A stretch of 64,000 bases of DNA from Paenibacillus dendritiformis (lineage in GTDB: Bacteria > Bacillota > Bacilli > Paenibacillales > Paenibacillaceae): assembly GCF_021654795.1 (NCBI RefSeq), contig NZ_AP025344.1:558001-622000 (forward strand). Reading direction: 5' to 3'. The stretch's first letter is position 1, and each line of letters opens with the position of its first letter. The notes beneath the pieces were generated by a model that did no database searches, had not been told where the DNA came from, and saw nothing but the letters and a program-made list of their open reading frames with translations. The position numbers and the translations under genes were made by a program. Shown here one piece after another: positions 47,201 through 57,543 of this stretch.

Positions 47201-50200
47201 ATGGATACGCTCGAAAAAAATATATTGTTGTCGGACGCGAGACTCGAGCAGGAGAAGCGATATTGGTTGAAGCAGCTTGCAGATTGCTCGGCAATGACTC
47301 GTATTTCTTATCAGGCGTTAAGGTCTGGCCGGGAGGGGCACTCCCGGACCAAGCAATTTTACTTGAACGATCCGCTGAGTGACCGGCTTATTGCCGTCAG
47401 CAGATCGTCTGACTACGGCTTATTCATCCTGCTGCTTGCCGGGGTTAGCTATGTGCTTCACCGCTATACAGGCGATTCTTCGGTTATTTGCGGCATACCC
47501 GTCATCACCAGCCATACGGCGGGCGATGATCTTCTAAATCCATTGATCCTGTTGAAGTCGGATGTTACTTCATCTCGTCATAGCAAGGAGTTCATTGCTC
47601 ACATCAAGGAGAAGCTGGTTGAAGCCGACAAGCATCAGAACTTTCCGTTCGAGCTGCTGCTCGATATGATTGGCATCGATCAGAGCTCAGGCCGGCACTG
47701 CAACGTGATTGCGATGATGGAAGGAGTCCATGAGGAGGGGCTTGTCGATGGAATCGCTTACGACTGCCGTTTTGAATTCCGGCGAAGCTCGGACCGCGTC
47801 AGCGTACAGATCCGTTATCGTCCCGAAGCTTATGATGAAGTATTTATTAGCCAGCTCTTTGCTCATTACGAGCAGATCATGGAACAGTTGCTATTCTGTC
47901 CCGAGAAGCCGCTTCAATCCTACGATTTGGCCATCGAAGCTGCCGACCGTGAACATGCTCCAGGGCCGGAGAACGGGGAAGCGCGGAAGTGCGCGGCCAT
48001 CCATGCCGCTTTTGAGGAACAAGCAGACAAGAATCCCGAGGCCATCGCTATCGTCGAGCGGGAGGATACATTCACGTACGAGGAAATCGATCACAAGGCT
48101 AATCAAATCGCGCGTTATTTGCTCGAATCCCGGAGATTGACGGATGAGGAGCGGGTAGGAATCATGCTCGACAACTCCTCCTCCTCGGTCATCAGCATGC
48201 TTGGCATTTTAAAGGCAGGGGGAACCTACGTCCCGATTGATCCCGAATTCCCGATCCGGCGCATCAAGGCCATTTTGGAGGATGGGCGGATTCGAACCGT
48301 GATCTCCTCCAAAAACTACATTCGCCAATTGAATAAGCTGCAATGGGAGATAGAGCATTTCGAAGCTTATTTATGTCTGGACACCGAGCAAATCGATGAA
48401 GAGGAAGAACAAGACAGCGAATTTATGAGCCAGGGCGTATGGAACTTTGTTGCCGATCAGGCTACAGATGATATTTCCGGCGGAGCGTGGGTGAACAGTT
48501 ATACCCGCGAAGATTTGTCCCGCGAAGAAATGGATGAATATGCCAATAACATTAAGCAAAAGCTGCTGCCTTATGTAAATAAAAAAACGAGAGTGCTTGA
48601 AATTGGTTGCGCTTCGGGGATCAGCATGTTCGCGCTGGCTCCTTACGCCGGATTCTATTACGGAACGGATCTGTCCTCCAGCATGATTCGCAATTGCCAG
48701 GCAAGGGTTCAGCAGGAGGGGCATCATCATGTCAAGCTGGCATGTCTTCCGGCGGATCAGATCGATCAACTGGGTGAAGATAAGTTCGATGTCATTATCC
48801 TTAACAGTGTCGTACAGGTGTTCAAAGGCCATCATTATTTGCGCAAGGTGCTGCGAGCAGCGATTGAACTCTTGGCTGACCGGGGCATATTGTTCATTGG
48901 AGATATTATGGATCAAGATTCCAAGGATGAATTTTTACGGGATCTTGCGGCCTTCAACGAGGCTCATCCGGAATATAAGACGAAGAAGGAATTCGAGAAT
49001 GAGTTGTTTTTGTCCCGCGGCTTTTTTCGCGATTTTCAACTGGAGTGCGACAGCATAAGCGGTATCGAATTTTCGGACAAAATCTATACGATTCCGAATG
49101 AACTTACGATGTTCCGCTATGATGCGATCCTGCAAGTGGATAAGACCGGCTCCCGCGAACGGATATCGGCCGAGAAGCGGAAGCGCCGGCATGACGTGCG
49201 CAGTTTGCGGTCTTTTGCGACAGAACGGGTTGCGATTCCGGTTCCATCCGACGGCGCGGCATATGTTCTATATACTTCAGGCTCTACGGGCAAGCCGAAG
49301 GGGGTCGTGGTGGAGCATCGCAATGTCGTGCATCTGTTCCGAACGGCTGCGCCCCTCTTCTCGTTTGACGCGGGTGATGTATGGTCGCTTTTCCACTCGA
49401 CATCATTTGATTTCTCGGTATGGGAGATATTCGGGGCGCTGCTCCATGGAGCCAAGCTTGTTATTGTTCCGAGAAGTCTTGCGGCCGATCCGCAATCCTT
49501 CGTGCGGCTCGCGGCGGAGCAGCACATTACGATACTTAGCCAGACGCCGTCGGCTTTTTATCAATTCGCCCACGAAGCGGTAAGCTCCCGTGCGCAGCTC
49601 CCGGGCCTGCGCACGGTTGTATTCGGAGGGGAGCCGCTGCAGCCTGTCTTATTGAAGAAGTGGAAGGACGCCTATCCTGGGGTCAAATTAGTGAATATGT
49701 ACGGCATTACGGAAACGACCGTGCACGTCACCTATAAGGAATTGACGGATGCAGATATCCGGCATAACAGTCTGGATATTGGCACAGCCCTTCCTTCTTA
49801 CCAAGTCCATATATTAGACCCGTGGCTGCGAAGGGTGCCTGCCGGGGTGGTGGGAGAAATGTATGTTGGCGGAACCGGAGTAGCCAGAGAATACCTCAAC
49901 CAGGAACAGCTCACGAGTCAAAAGTTCAAGCCAAGCCCCTTCCATGATGGCGAAAGGTTATATCAAACGGGTGATTTGGCCAGATGGAATATGGACGGGA
50001 CGCTTGAATATATAGGGCGAATCGACGATCAAGTCAAGATTCGGGGATACCGAATGGAATTGGGGGAAATTACGACCTGCTTGCTGACGCACAAACAGAT
50101 TCATCAAGCATCGGTGCAGGTGTTGAAAATGGAGGATGGGAGCAAGGAACTGTGCGTTTATTATGTCGCAAATGAACCGCTGAGCGTCAAAGAAGTGAAA

Positions 50201-53200
50201 GAGTATACGTCCAAGCGGCTTCCGCAGTTTATGGTTCCGTCCTATTTTGTCGCATTGGACAAGATGCCTTTGACTCTCAACGGAAAATTGGATAAGCGCA
50301 GGCTGCCCGATCCATTGGAAGTGTTAAGCAGCAATCGGACGATGCAGGAGCCGCTCGAAGGGTTGGAGCGGGAGCTTGCGGATATCTTTCGGGACATCCT
50401 GGGCATTGACGCCGTGGGCCGAAATGACAGCTTCTTCGATCTGGGAGGGCATTCGTTAAAAGCGGCAAGACTTGTGCAGCATCTTCATAAACGATTGCAC
50501 TGCGGCTTGGCTCTGCGGGATATTTTTCAGTTCCCCACGATTAAGGAACTTGCGGAGCACATGCGGAGCAAGGAGGCAAGCAGCCGCTTTGTTCCGATAC
50601 AGCCGGCGGAACAGAGGGAGTACTACCCGTTGTCATCGGCGCAGAAGCGGCTGTATATCCTGGAACAATTCGAGGATATCGGCACGAGCTATAACATGCC
50701 GTTCGTCTTGCAGGTGGAGGGACCGCTGGACATCGGGCGGGTGCGTGACAGCTACAGGCAGCTCCTCCATCGGCATGAGATCCTCCGAACCTCGTTCCAT
50801 GTCGTGAATGACGAGCCGGTTCAACGGATCGAAGAGATGGAGGGGCTACAGGCGGAGCTGATCTGCGAAGAAGCGCCTGAAGCGGGGGAAGCCGAGCTGG
50901 CGAAGCGGATCGAAGCGTTCATTCGCCCGTTCCGGCTGAGCGAGGCGCCGCTGATTCGCATGGGAATCATCCGCATCGGGCCAGAGAAGCATCTCCTGCT
51001 GCTCGATATGCACCATATTATCTCGGATGGCACGTCGCTTAACATCTGGGTCGATGAATTCATGAAGCTGTACAAGGGAGACAGTTTGGCGCCGCTGGCG
51101 ATCCAGTACAAGGATTACGCGGTATGGCAGCAGGCACAGATGACCCGGGAGGCGATGCGGAGGCAGAAGGAATTTTGGCGGAACGAGCTGTCGGGAGAAG
51201 TGCCCGTGCTGCAACTGCCGACGGACTATCCGCGTCCTGCGGTGCAGGATTTCCAAGGGAGCCAATACAGCTTCCGGCTGGGCCGAAGGCTGTCCGGACA
51301 GATCGAGGCCTGCTGCCGGGAAAGCGGAGTTACGCTGTATATGCTGCTGCTGGCCGCGTACCAAGTGCTGCTGCACAAATATACGGGGCAGGAAGATATC
51401 ATCGTGGGGACGCCCGTCGCGGGGAGAGGACATGCGGATCTGGAAGGCGTGCTCGGAATGTTCGTGAACACGCTGGCCATCCGCAGCCGGCCGCAAGGAG
51501 ACAAAACGTTCTCGGAGTTTTTGCAGGAAGTGAAGAATGCGGCACTGAATGCGTTCGAGCATCCGGATTACCCGTTCGAGGAGTTGGTGCAGGAATTGAA
51601 CGCGGGGCGGGACACAAGCCGCAATCCGCTGTTCGATACGATGTTTGCGTTGCAGAACATGGACACAACCACTTGGCATATCGCGAACCTGCGGGCACGC
51701 GCCTATGAGTATGACTGGAAATCGGCCAAGTTTGATCTGCTGCTGCAAGCCGAGCAGGACCAGGACGATATTTGTCTGACCATGGAATATGCGGCATCGC
51801 TGTTCCGGCGGGAGACGATGGAAAGGTTCGCCGATTGTCTGATACGCGTCCTGGATACGGTGACAGAGCATGCGGACAAGCCAATCAAGGACGTGGATAT
51901 CGTGTCAGAGCGGGAAAAGGAATATTTGACGCGGCAAGGCAAGGGCGAACGGCTGCCTTTTGCGGCGCAAGCGGGCATCGCGCAATTATTTGAAGCGCAG
52001 GTGCTTCGAACTCCAAATCGCATCGCGATTCGCAGTGACGATCAAGGATACACGTATGAAGAACTCAATGCCAAAGCCAATCAGCTCGCCAGGATGCTTC
52101 GGAGCAAAGGAGTGGGCCGAGGCAGCATGATAGCGATCCGGGGAGAGCGCTCGTTTGCCTATGCTGCGGCTATCCTGGCGGTCCTCAAGGCCGGCGGGGC
52201 ATTTATGCCGGTAGATGCTGCGTCTCCGCCTTCGCGCATTCAATATATGGCGGCAGACAGTAAAGCCAAGCTGCTTCTGAATGCAGGAGTTGAAAGCGTG
52301 GATCTGCAGGACTGCGAAGTGCTGACTGTGGATGAGGACATGTTCCAGGGAAATCCGGCTAATCTGGAACCAACAGCTGGCGGCAGGGATGTCTTGTATG
52401 TCATTTACACGTCCGGCACGACGGGGACGCCCAAAGGCGTGCAGATTTCCCATAGCAATCTTCATAATCTGTTCGTTCATCATCAGCGGCAATCCAATAT
52501 TACGTTGTCGGGGCGGGTTCTGCACGCTTCTGCGATCGGGTTCGATGTATGCTATCAAGAGATGCTGTTAACGTTGCTGTCCGGAGGCGAGCTTGTCGTT
52601 ATTGATGATCACGTGAAAAAGACGCCGCATTTGCTGCTTCAATATGTAACGGATAATCAAATAGACACCATGTTTCTGCCGACCGCCTATTTCAATTTTC
52701 TGATCCGTGAGGACGATGAGGTCGATGCCTTGTTTGCCTCTTCGGTGAAACATATCGTGGTCGCGGGAGAAGCTCTTATCCTTTCTTCGCGGTTTATGGA
52801 TTTGCTGAGAAGCAGCAGCAAATCTTTGCACAATCATTATGGCCCTTCGGAAACCCATGTGGTCTCCGCGCTGACCATCAACAGGGATAGCGATTTGCAG
52901 ATGCGCCCTTCGATTGGAGAGCCGATCGCCAATACCGAATTTTATATTGTGGACCAACATCTCAGGCTCGTTCCGAGAGGCGTAGTGGGAGAACTGTGCA
53001 TCGCCGGACAATCGCTGGGCTTGGGTTATCTGAATCAGCCCGAGCTGACCCGCTTGGCATTCGTTCCGAATCCGGTGGACAAGGGGACGATCATGTACCG
53101 CACGGGGGATCTGGCAAGATGGCTGCCCGATGGCAAGGTGGAGCTGATCGGGCGAAGCGACCACCAGGTCAAAATTCGCGGATACCGGATCGAGCCGGCA

Positions 53201-56200
53201 GAGATTACAGCGATCTTGTTGCGGCACAAGGAGGTGAGCGAAGCCGCTGCCACCGTCAAGGAACAGGCAGACGGCAGCAAGGAACTGTGTCTGTTCTATG
53301 TCGCTGAGACACCATTGACTCCCGCTTACATTCGATCCTATCTGGCTGAAAAATTGCCGGCGTTCATGATACCATCTCACATCGTCCCGCTGAAGGCCAT
53401 GCCGTTCAGCGCGAACGGCAAGGTGGATTACCGCGCCCTGCCGAGCGCGGAAAAAGCACAGCCCCCTTCCATGCCGGCAGCATCTGCGGCCCCGCTTACC
53501 GGATTGGAGCGGCAACTGGCGGAGATTTTTGCGGAAGTGCTAGAGATAAAGGATATCGGGAGAGAAGACAACTTTTTCGAACAGGGCGGACATTCGTTAA
53601 GAGCGATGCGGGCCGTGTCCAAAATTGGAAAGAAGCTGAATCGGAAGCTTTCGTTGCGGGATATTTTTCTTCATCCTTCCGTTCGAACGCTGGCATCGTT
53701 CATGGACGGACAGGAAGCCCGGCCGTTCCAGGCGATCCCTGCGGCCGAGGCCATGCGGACATACCCGCTGACTTCAGCCCAGAAGCGGCTGTTTATATTG
53801 GAACAATATAAAGGAATCGGCACGAGTTACAACTTGTCTTCCGCTCTGCTGGTGGAGGGCTCGCTGAATGTGCGGCAGGTTGAGCATGTCTATCAACAAC
53901 TTCTGCGACGGCATGAAATTTTGAGGACGATCTTTTTTATGGAGGGTGAAGAGCCTGTACAACAAGTGGTTGAGCAGGCAACGGGGTCCATCTGGTACAA
54001 GGAGGCGCCGGACTCAAGCGAAGCGGAACTGCAAGAATTGGTGTCCGCATTTGTTCGGCCTTTCCGGATGCAGGAAGCGCCGATGCTCCGAATCGGCCTG
54101 ATTCGGCTGAACGAGAAAAAGCATCTTTTCCTGATTGACATGCACCATATCGTTGCGGATGGCACATCGATCGGGATTCTGGTCGAGGAGTTCATGCGGT
54201 TGTACAGAGGGGAATCGTTGCCGCCGCTTCCCGTCTCATATAAGGATTTTACCGTCTGGCAGAAGCGGCGATTGCTTGCGCCCGAGATGGCGGAGAAGGA
54301 ACGATTCTGGTTGGAACGGCTTGCCGGGGAGCTTCCGGTGCTGCAATTGCCCACCGATTATTCACGCCCTCCTCAGCAGCGATTCGAAGGGAAGATGCTT
54401 CCGTTCGAACTGGACAAAGCCCTTGCCGTCAAGCTGACGGAGCTGTCGCACAAGACCGGGGCGACGCTGTATATGATTTTGTTGTCTGCTTTTCAGGTTC
54501 TGCTTCATAAGTATTCCGGAAGCGAGGATGTTCTTATTGGCATTCCTGTAGCAGGAAGATCCCATGAGGATGTTGAAGGGGCGGTAGGCATGTTCGTCAA
54601 CACGCTTCCGTTTAGAGGCAAGCCTGAACCGGCGAAAAGGTTTCATGATTTTATGGCCGAAGTCAAAGAAGAACTGCTTCTGGCCTTTGAACACCAAGAC
54701 TACCCGCTGGAGCTAATGATCGAGAAGCTGAATTTGAAATTCGACCCGAGCCGCAATCCTTTGTTCACTGTTATTTTTGATATGCAAAATATGAGGGTGC
54801 CCGAGCTCCGTCTGGATGATTTGACGATATCGGTCTGGAGGAGCGAGCATATCAGCTCGAAGTTCGATTTATCCGTATCGGTTCATGAACATAGCGAAGG
54901 TATCCGCTTCAACTGTGAATATGCGACTTCTCTCTTCGAGCAAGAGACGGTTGAGCGCCTGTTCCGTCATTATGAGGCGCTGTTAAGCCGCATCTTCGTG
55001 AATCCTGATGCCCGGATTCAAGAGCTGAATATGGTTCCGGACGAGGAACAGGACCGGATCTTAACCGCATTCAACCAGCCTGTCACGCCTGTTGATGAAC
55101 GCATGCTTGCTCATCATGTCTTCGAGCGATGGGCTGCCAAGACGCCTCATGCGCCTGCCGTGGCATGGATGGACACGATGTTGACCTATCATGAGTTAAA
55201 TCAACTCGCGAATGAGTTATGCTATGTCCTCCAGGCGAAGGGGACGGCGGCGAACGATGTCATCGCCATCTATATGAATAAGTCGCTTGATATGGTTATT
55301 GCCATGCTGGCTATTCTTAAGGCCGGAGCGGCATTTTTGCCGCTTGATCCTGAATACCCGCTGGAAAGAGTGCAGTATGCCGTGGATAATAGCGGGGCGA
55401 AAATCGTCATTGCCGACGCTTCGCATTGCGCTCGGGTCTCGTGCCAGACCGTTCTGACTTACCAGCACGAGAAGAGCCGGCTGGAAGAATCCTGTTTCCC
55501 TAACCCGGAAAACGATGTCCAACTCCATCATCTCGCTTATGTGATCTATACGTCGGGCTCGACGGGAAATCCGAAAGGAGTGCGCGTTCCCCATCGCGGC
55601 CTTGCGAACCTGACCCATTTTTTCGCATTGGATTGGAATGCGGCGCAGGGGGAGCGGGTCACGCAAATGGCGAGCTTTGCCTTCGATATGGCCTTATTGG
55701 AAATCTTTACAGCCTTGCTTACGGGCGCAGCCTTGTACCTGGTTCCCAAGGAAACGGTGCTGAGGCCCTCTTCCCTGGCCGAATTTATGAACGAGAATCG
55801 GATTACCATCATGACGGTAACCCCATCGTATCTCGCATATCTCGAACCTGATGATTTCCGTACCTTGCGCTTGCTCATTACCGCAGGGGAGGCTATATCC
55901 GTCCATGACTATGAAAGATGGAGCAGATTGGAGTATGTCAATCTGTACGGTCCTACGGAAACGACGATCATCACAACCATGTGGAGACCCGATTCCAGTT
56001 CCCGGATTAAACAATCGGTTCCTATCGGCAAGCCCCTTCCGAACACGCAAATTTATATTTTGAACCAGGCGGGTTCTCTTCAGCCTATTGGAATCGTTGG
56101 AGAAATTTATGTGGGGGGCGAAGGAGTCACGCAAGGCTATATCCAGCTTCCTTCAACTACAGCCAAGCATTACCTGGATAATCCGTTCAGGCTCGGTGAG

Positions 56201-56833
56201 CGCATGTATCGAACGGGGGACTTGGGAAGGTGGCTGCCTGATGGAAGCATCGAATACGCCGGGCGAATCGATGAGCAGGTCAAGCTACGCGGCCACCGCA
56301 TTGAGATTGGTGAAATCGAACATGCGCTCTTGAAGCATGCCGCCATCAAGGAGGCCGCTGTCATCCATCGAATCGATGGGAATCAAGACGGTTACTTATG
56401 CGCATTTATCGTGGAACAGGAACAAGTCCCGGCCCAGGAGCTGAAGGACTTTCTCGCCAACGTTTTACCTGTGTACATGCTCCCGTCCGCCTTTGTCCGT
56501 CTGGACAAGCTGCCTGTAACGAGCAACGGAAAGATTGACAAAAAGCAGCTCAAAAGCATGCCGATCGATGTGGCGGGAGAAGCCGAATATGAAGAGCCCG
56601 CCAATGATTTGCAGCGGAAACTGGTTGCCTTGTGGGAGAAAAATTTGAAGGTTGCGCCTATTGGGATTGCCCATAATTTCTTTGATTTGGGCGGGCAGTC
56701 TCTGAAAGCAACCAAGTTAATCGCGGAGATCGAGCGGGATATGCAGATAACGATTTCTTTGCGTGAATTGTATCAGTACCAGACGATCAAGCAATTAGCG
56801 CAGTACTTGGAGGAGAGAGCGGGAGATGAGTAA
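47201..56833 (+). CDS. NRPS gene D: half-C-A(Thr-like, methyltransferase-interrupted)-T-C-A(Pro)-T-C-A-T, no thioesterase
   Basis: The synthetase has about 3210 residues. As in gene B, the N-terminus (1-250) is a C-terminal condensation lobe without HHxxxDG. The first A domain is split: core A1-A2 (near 290-345), then an inserted SAM methyltransferase (about 390-640, motif LEIGCASG near 466), then core A3 (near 687). Its pocket D-F-W-S-V-G-M-V-H is threonine-like. Then T (S1085), C (HHIISDG, 1271), A (D-V-Q-F-V-A-H-V-V, proline code), T (S2132), C (HHIVADG, 2315), A (D-M-L-T-I-A-L-I-I, unassigned) and T (S3167). The protein stops soon after the last carrier domain. The ATG at 47201 has AGGGAAGGGG upstream; longer in-frame starts overlap gene C. 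Confidence 0.93.
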   Translation: MDTLEKNILLSDARLEQEKRYWLKQLADCSAMTRISYQALRSGREGHSRTKQFYLNDPLSDRLIAVSRSSDYGLFILLLAGVSYVLHRYTGDSSVICGIPVITSHTAGDDLLNPLILLKSDVTSSRHSKEFIAHIKEKLVEADKHQNFPFELLLDMIGIDQSSGRHCNVIAMMEGVHEEGLVDGIAYDCRFEFRRSSDRVSVQIRYRPEAYDEVFISQLFAHYEQIMEQLLFCPEKPLQSYDLAIEAADREHAPGPENGEARKCAAIHAAFEEQADKNPEAIAIVEREDTFTYEEIDHKANQIARYLLESRRLTDEERVGIMLDNSSSSVISMLGILKAGGTYVPIDPEFPIRRIKAILEDGRIRTVISSKNYIRQLNKLQWEIEHFEAYLCLDTEQIDEEEEQDSEFMSQGVWNFVADQATDDISGGAWVNSYTREDLSREEMDEYANNIKQKLLPYVNKKTRVLEIGCASGISMFALAPYAGFYYGTDLSSSMIRNCQARVQQEGHHHVKLACLPADQIDQLGEDKFDVIILNSVVQVFKGHHYLRKVLRAAIELLADRGILFIGDIMDQDSKDEFLRDLAAFNEAHPEYKTKKEFENELFLSRGFFRDFQLECDSISGIEFSDKIYTIPNELTMFRYDAILQVDKTGSRERISAEKRKRRHDVRSLRSFATERVAIPVPSDGAAYVLYTSGSTGKPKGVVVEHRNVVHLFRTAAPLFSFDAGDVWSLFHSTSFDFSVWEIFGALLHGAKLVIVPRSLAADPQSFVRLAAEQHITILSQTPSAFYQFAHEAVSSRAQLPGLRTVVFGGEPLQPVLLKKWKDAYPGVKLVNMYGITETTVHVTYKELTDADIRHNSLDIGTALPSYQVHILDPWLRRVPAGVVGEMYVGGTGVAREYLNQEQLTSQKFKPSPFHDGERLYQTGDLARWNMDGTLEYIGRIDDQVKIRGYRMELGEITTCLLTHKQIHQASVQVLKMEDGSKELCVYYVANEPLSVKEVKEYTSKRLPQFMVPSYFVALDKMPLTLNGKLDKRRLPDPLEVLSSNRTMQEPLEGLERELADIFRDILGIDAVGRNDSFFDLGGHSLKAARLVQHLHKRLHCGLALRDIFQFPTIKELAEHMRSKEASSRFVPIQPAEQREYYPLSSAQKRLYILEQFEDIGTSYNMPFVLQVEGPLDIGRVRDSYRQLLHRHEILRTSFHVVNDEPVQRIEEMEGLQAELICEEAPEAGEAELAKRIEAFIRPFRLSEAPLIRMGIIRIGPEKHLLLLDMHHIISDGTSLNIWVDEFMKLYKGDSLAPLAIQYKDYAVWQQAQMTREAMRRQKEFWRNELSGEVPVLQLPTDYPRPAVQDFQGSQYSFRLGRRLSGQIEACCRESGVTLYMLLLAAYQVLLHKYTGQEDIIVGTPVAGRGHADLEGVLGMFVNTLAIRSRPQGDKTFSEFLQEVKNAALNAFEHPDYPFEELVQELNAGRDTSRNPLFDTMFALQNMDTTTWHIANLRARAYEYDWKSAKFDLLLQAEQDQDDICLTMEYAASLFRRETMERFADCLIRVLDTVTEHADKPIKDVDIVSEREKEYLTRQGKGERLPFAAQAGIAQLFEAQVLRTPNRIAIRSDDQGYTYEELNAKANQLARMLRSKGVGRGSMIAIRGERSFAYAAAILAVLKAGGAFMPVDAASPPSRIQYMAADSKAKLLLNAGVESVDLQDCEVLTVDEDMFQGNPANLEPTAGGRDVLYVIYTSGTTGTPKGVQISHSNLHNLFVHHQRQSNITLSGRVLHASAIGFDVCYQEMLLTLLSGGELVVIDDHVKKTPHLLLQYVTDNQIDTMFLPTAYFNFLIREDDEVDALFASSVKHIVVAGEALILSSRFMDLLRSSSKSLHNHYGPSETHVVSALTINRDSDLQMRPSIGEPIANTEFYIVDQHLRLVPRGVVGELCIAGQSLGLGYLNQPELTRLAFVPNPVDKGTIMYRTGDLARWLPDGKVELIGRSDHQVKIRGYRIEPAEITAILLRHKEVSEAAATVKEQADGSKELCLFYVAETPLTPAYIRSYLAEKLPAFMIPSHIVPLKAMPFSANGKVDYRALPSAEKAQPPSMPAASAAPLTGLERQLAEIFAEVLEIKDIGREDNFFEQGGHSLRAMRAVSKIGKKLNRKLSLRDIFLHPSVRTLASFMDGQEARPFQAIPAAEAMRTYPLTSAQKRLFILEQYKGIGTSYNLSSALLVEGSLNVRQVEHVYQQLLRRHEILRTIFFMEGEEPVQQVVEQATGSIWYKEAPDSSEAELQELVSAFVRPFRMQEAPMLRIGLIRLNEKKHLFLIDMHHIVADGTSIGILVEEFMRLYRGESLPPLPVSYKDFTVWQKRRLLAPEMAEKERFWLERLAGELPVLQLPTDYSRPPQQRFEGKMLPFELDKALAVKLTELSHKTGATLYMILLSAFQVLLHKYSGSEDVLIGIPVAGRSHEDVEGAVGMFVNTLPFRGKPEPAKRFHDFMAEVKEELLLAFEHQDYPLELMIEKLNLKFDPSRNPLFTVIFDMQNMRVPELRLDDLTISVWRSEHISSKFDLSVSVHEHSEGIRFNCEYATSLFEQETVERLFRHYEALLSRIFVNPDARIQELNMVPDEEQDRILTAFNQPVTPVDERMLAHHVFERWAAKTPHAPAVAWMDTMLTYHELNQLANELCYVLQAKGTAANDVIAIYMNKSLDMVIAMLAILKAGAAFLPLDPEYPLERVQYAVDNSGAKIVIADASHCARVSCQTVLTYQHEKSRLEESCFPNPENDVQLHHLAYVIYTSGSTGNPKGVRVPHRGLANLTHFFALDWNAAQGERVTQMASFAFDMALLEIFTALLTGAALYLVPKETVLRPSSLAEFMNENRITIMTVTPSYLAYLEPDDFRTLRLLITAGEAISVHDYERWSRLEYVNLYGPTETTIITTMWRPDSSSRIKQSVPIGKPLPNTQIYILNQAGSLQPIGIVGEIYVGGEGVTQGYIQLPSTTAKHYLDNPFRLGERMYRTGDLGRWLPDGSIEYAGRIDEQVKLRGHRIEIGEIEHALLKHAAIKEAAVIHRIDGNQDGYLCAFIVEQEQVPAQELKDFLANVLPVYMLPSAFVRLDKLPVTSNGKIDKKQLKSMPIDVAGEAEYEEPANDLQRKLVALWEKNLKVAPIGIAHNFFDLGGQSLKATKLIAEIERDMQITISLRELYQYQTIKQLAQYLEERAGDE
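50594..51655 (+). repeat. Condensation-domain repeat, copy 2 (gene D)
   Basis: This is the partner of 42667-43728. Differences include single silent changes and a few replacements (for example K to R and D to E early in the domain, and M to T near DTSRNPL). In this position the domain condenses the predicted proline, whereas copy 1 serves the unassigned residue of gene C, so the same sequence works with different acceptors. Confidence 0.9.
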
Positions 56834-57539
56834 AAGCAGCCGGTGTAAATTGTTTTGTATCCCGCATGCGGCAGGCTCCGCTTCTCTGTTCCATCATTGG
56901 AAGGAGCTTGTTCCCGCCTCGGTCGATCTGATTCCTCTAGAGCTTGCAGGCAGGGGGAAAAGATTTGCCGAAGCATTGTATCCGTCCTTCGACGATGCTC
57001 TGGAAGATCTGCGCGCGCTGATGCTTCGTTATCCCCTGGATCAGCCTTACGCGCTGTTCGGACACAGCATGGGCAGTCTGCTCGCTTATGAATTGGCCTG
57101 GCAGTTGCAGAACATGGGGGTACGCCCGCCGGAAGCGTTATTTCTGGCGGGACAATTGCCTCCCAACCGGTTCCCCGTGCATCATGGCCTGCATCGATTG
57201 CCGGACAATGAGCTATGGGATTTGCTGCTGGAGCTGGGCAATGGGGCATGGGACCGCAATGATGCCGAGATCCGGGATGTATATCTCCCGATTTTCCGGG
57301 GCGATTTGCGCGTATGCGAGACTTACCGGTTCCGGCCGGGGAGAGACAAGCTTACATGCCGGCTCGTCATTATGAATGGAGAACAGGATGCTTGGGTGGG
57401 GGAAGAACTTGGCGAATGGAGGCAACTGTCGGAAAAGGCCTGCGAATTCAAGTTTTTCCGGGGCGGACATTATTTTATTTATGAGGAAGAGCGGCAGGTC
57501 ATCGACCAAATTTTGCAAAATTTGAAGAAAGAAGGATGA
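56826..57539 (+). CDS. Type II thioesterase (first copy)
   Basis: The protein has 237 residues with an alpha/beta-hydrolase fold. The nucleophile is S81 in FGHSMGS, an Asp lies in MNGEQDAW and the catalytic His is in FRGGHYFI. The N-terminal CIPHAAGSA and LELAGRGKR are hallmarks of stand-alone NRPS thioesterases. These usually clear misprimed or stalled carrier domains; some release products in trans. The start overlaps the end of gene D by 8 bases and gene E begins 4 bases after its stop, so it is translated with the synthetases. Confidence 0.92.
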   Translation: MSKSSRCKLFCIPHAAGSASLFHHWKELVPASVDLIPLELAGRGKRFAEALYPSFDDALEDLRALMLRYPLDQPYALFGHSMGSLLAYELAWQLQNMGVRPPEALFLAGQLPPNRFPVHHGLHRLPDNELWDLLLELGNGAWDRNDAEIRDVYLPIFRGDLRVCETYRFRPGRDKLTCRLVIMNGEQDAWVGEELGEWRQLSEKACEFKFFRGGHYFIYEEERQVIDQILQNLKKEG

Positions 57540-57543
57540 TACG

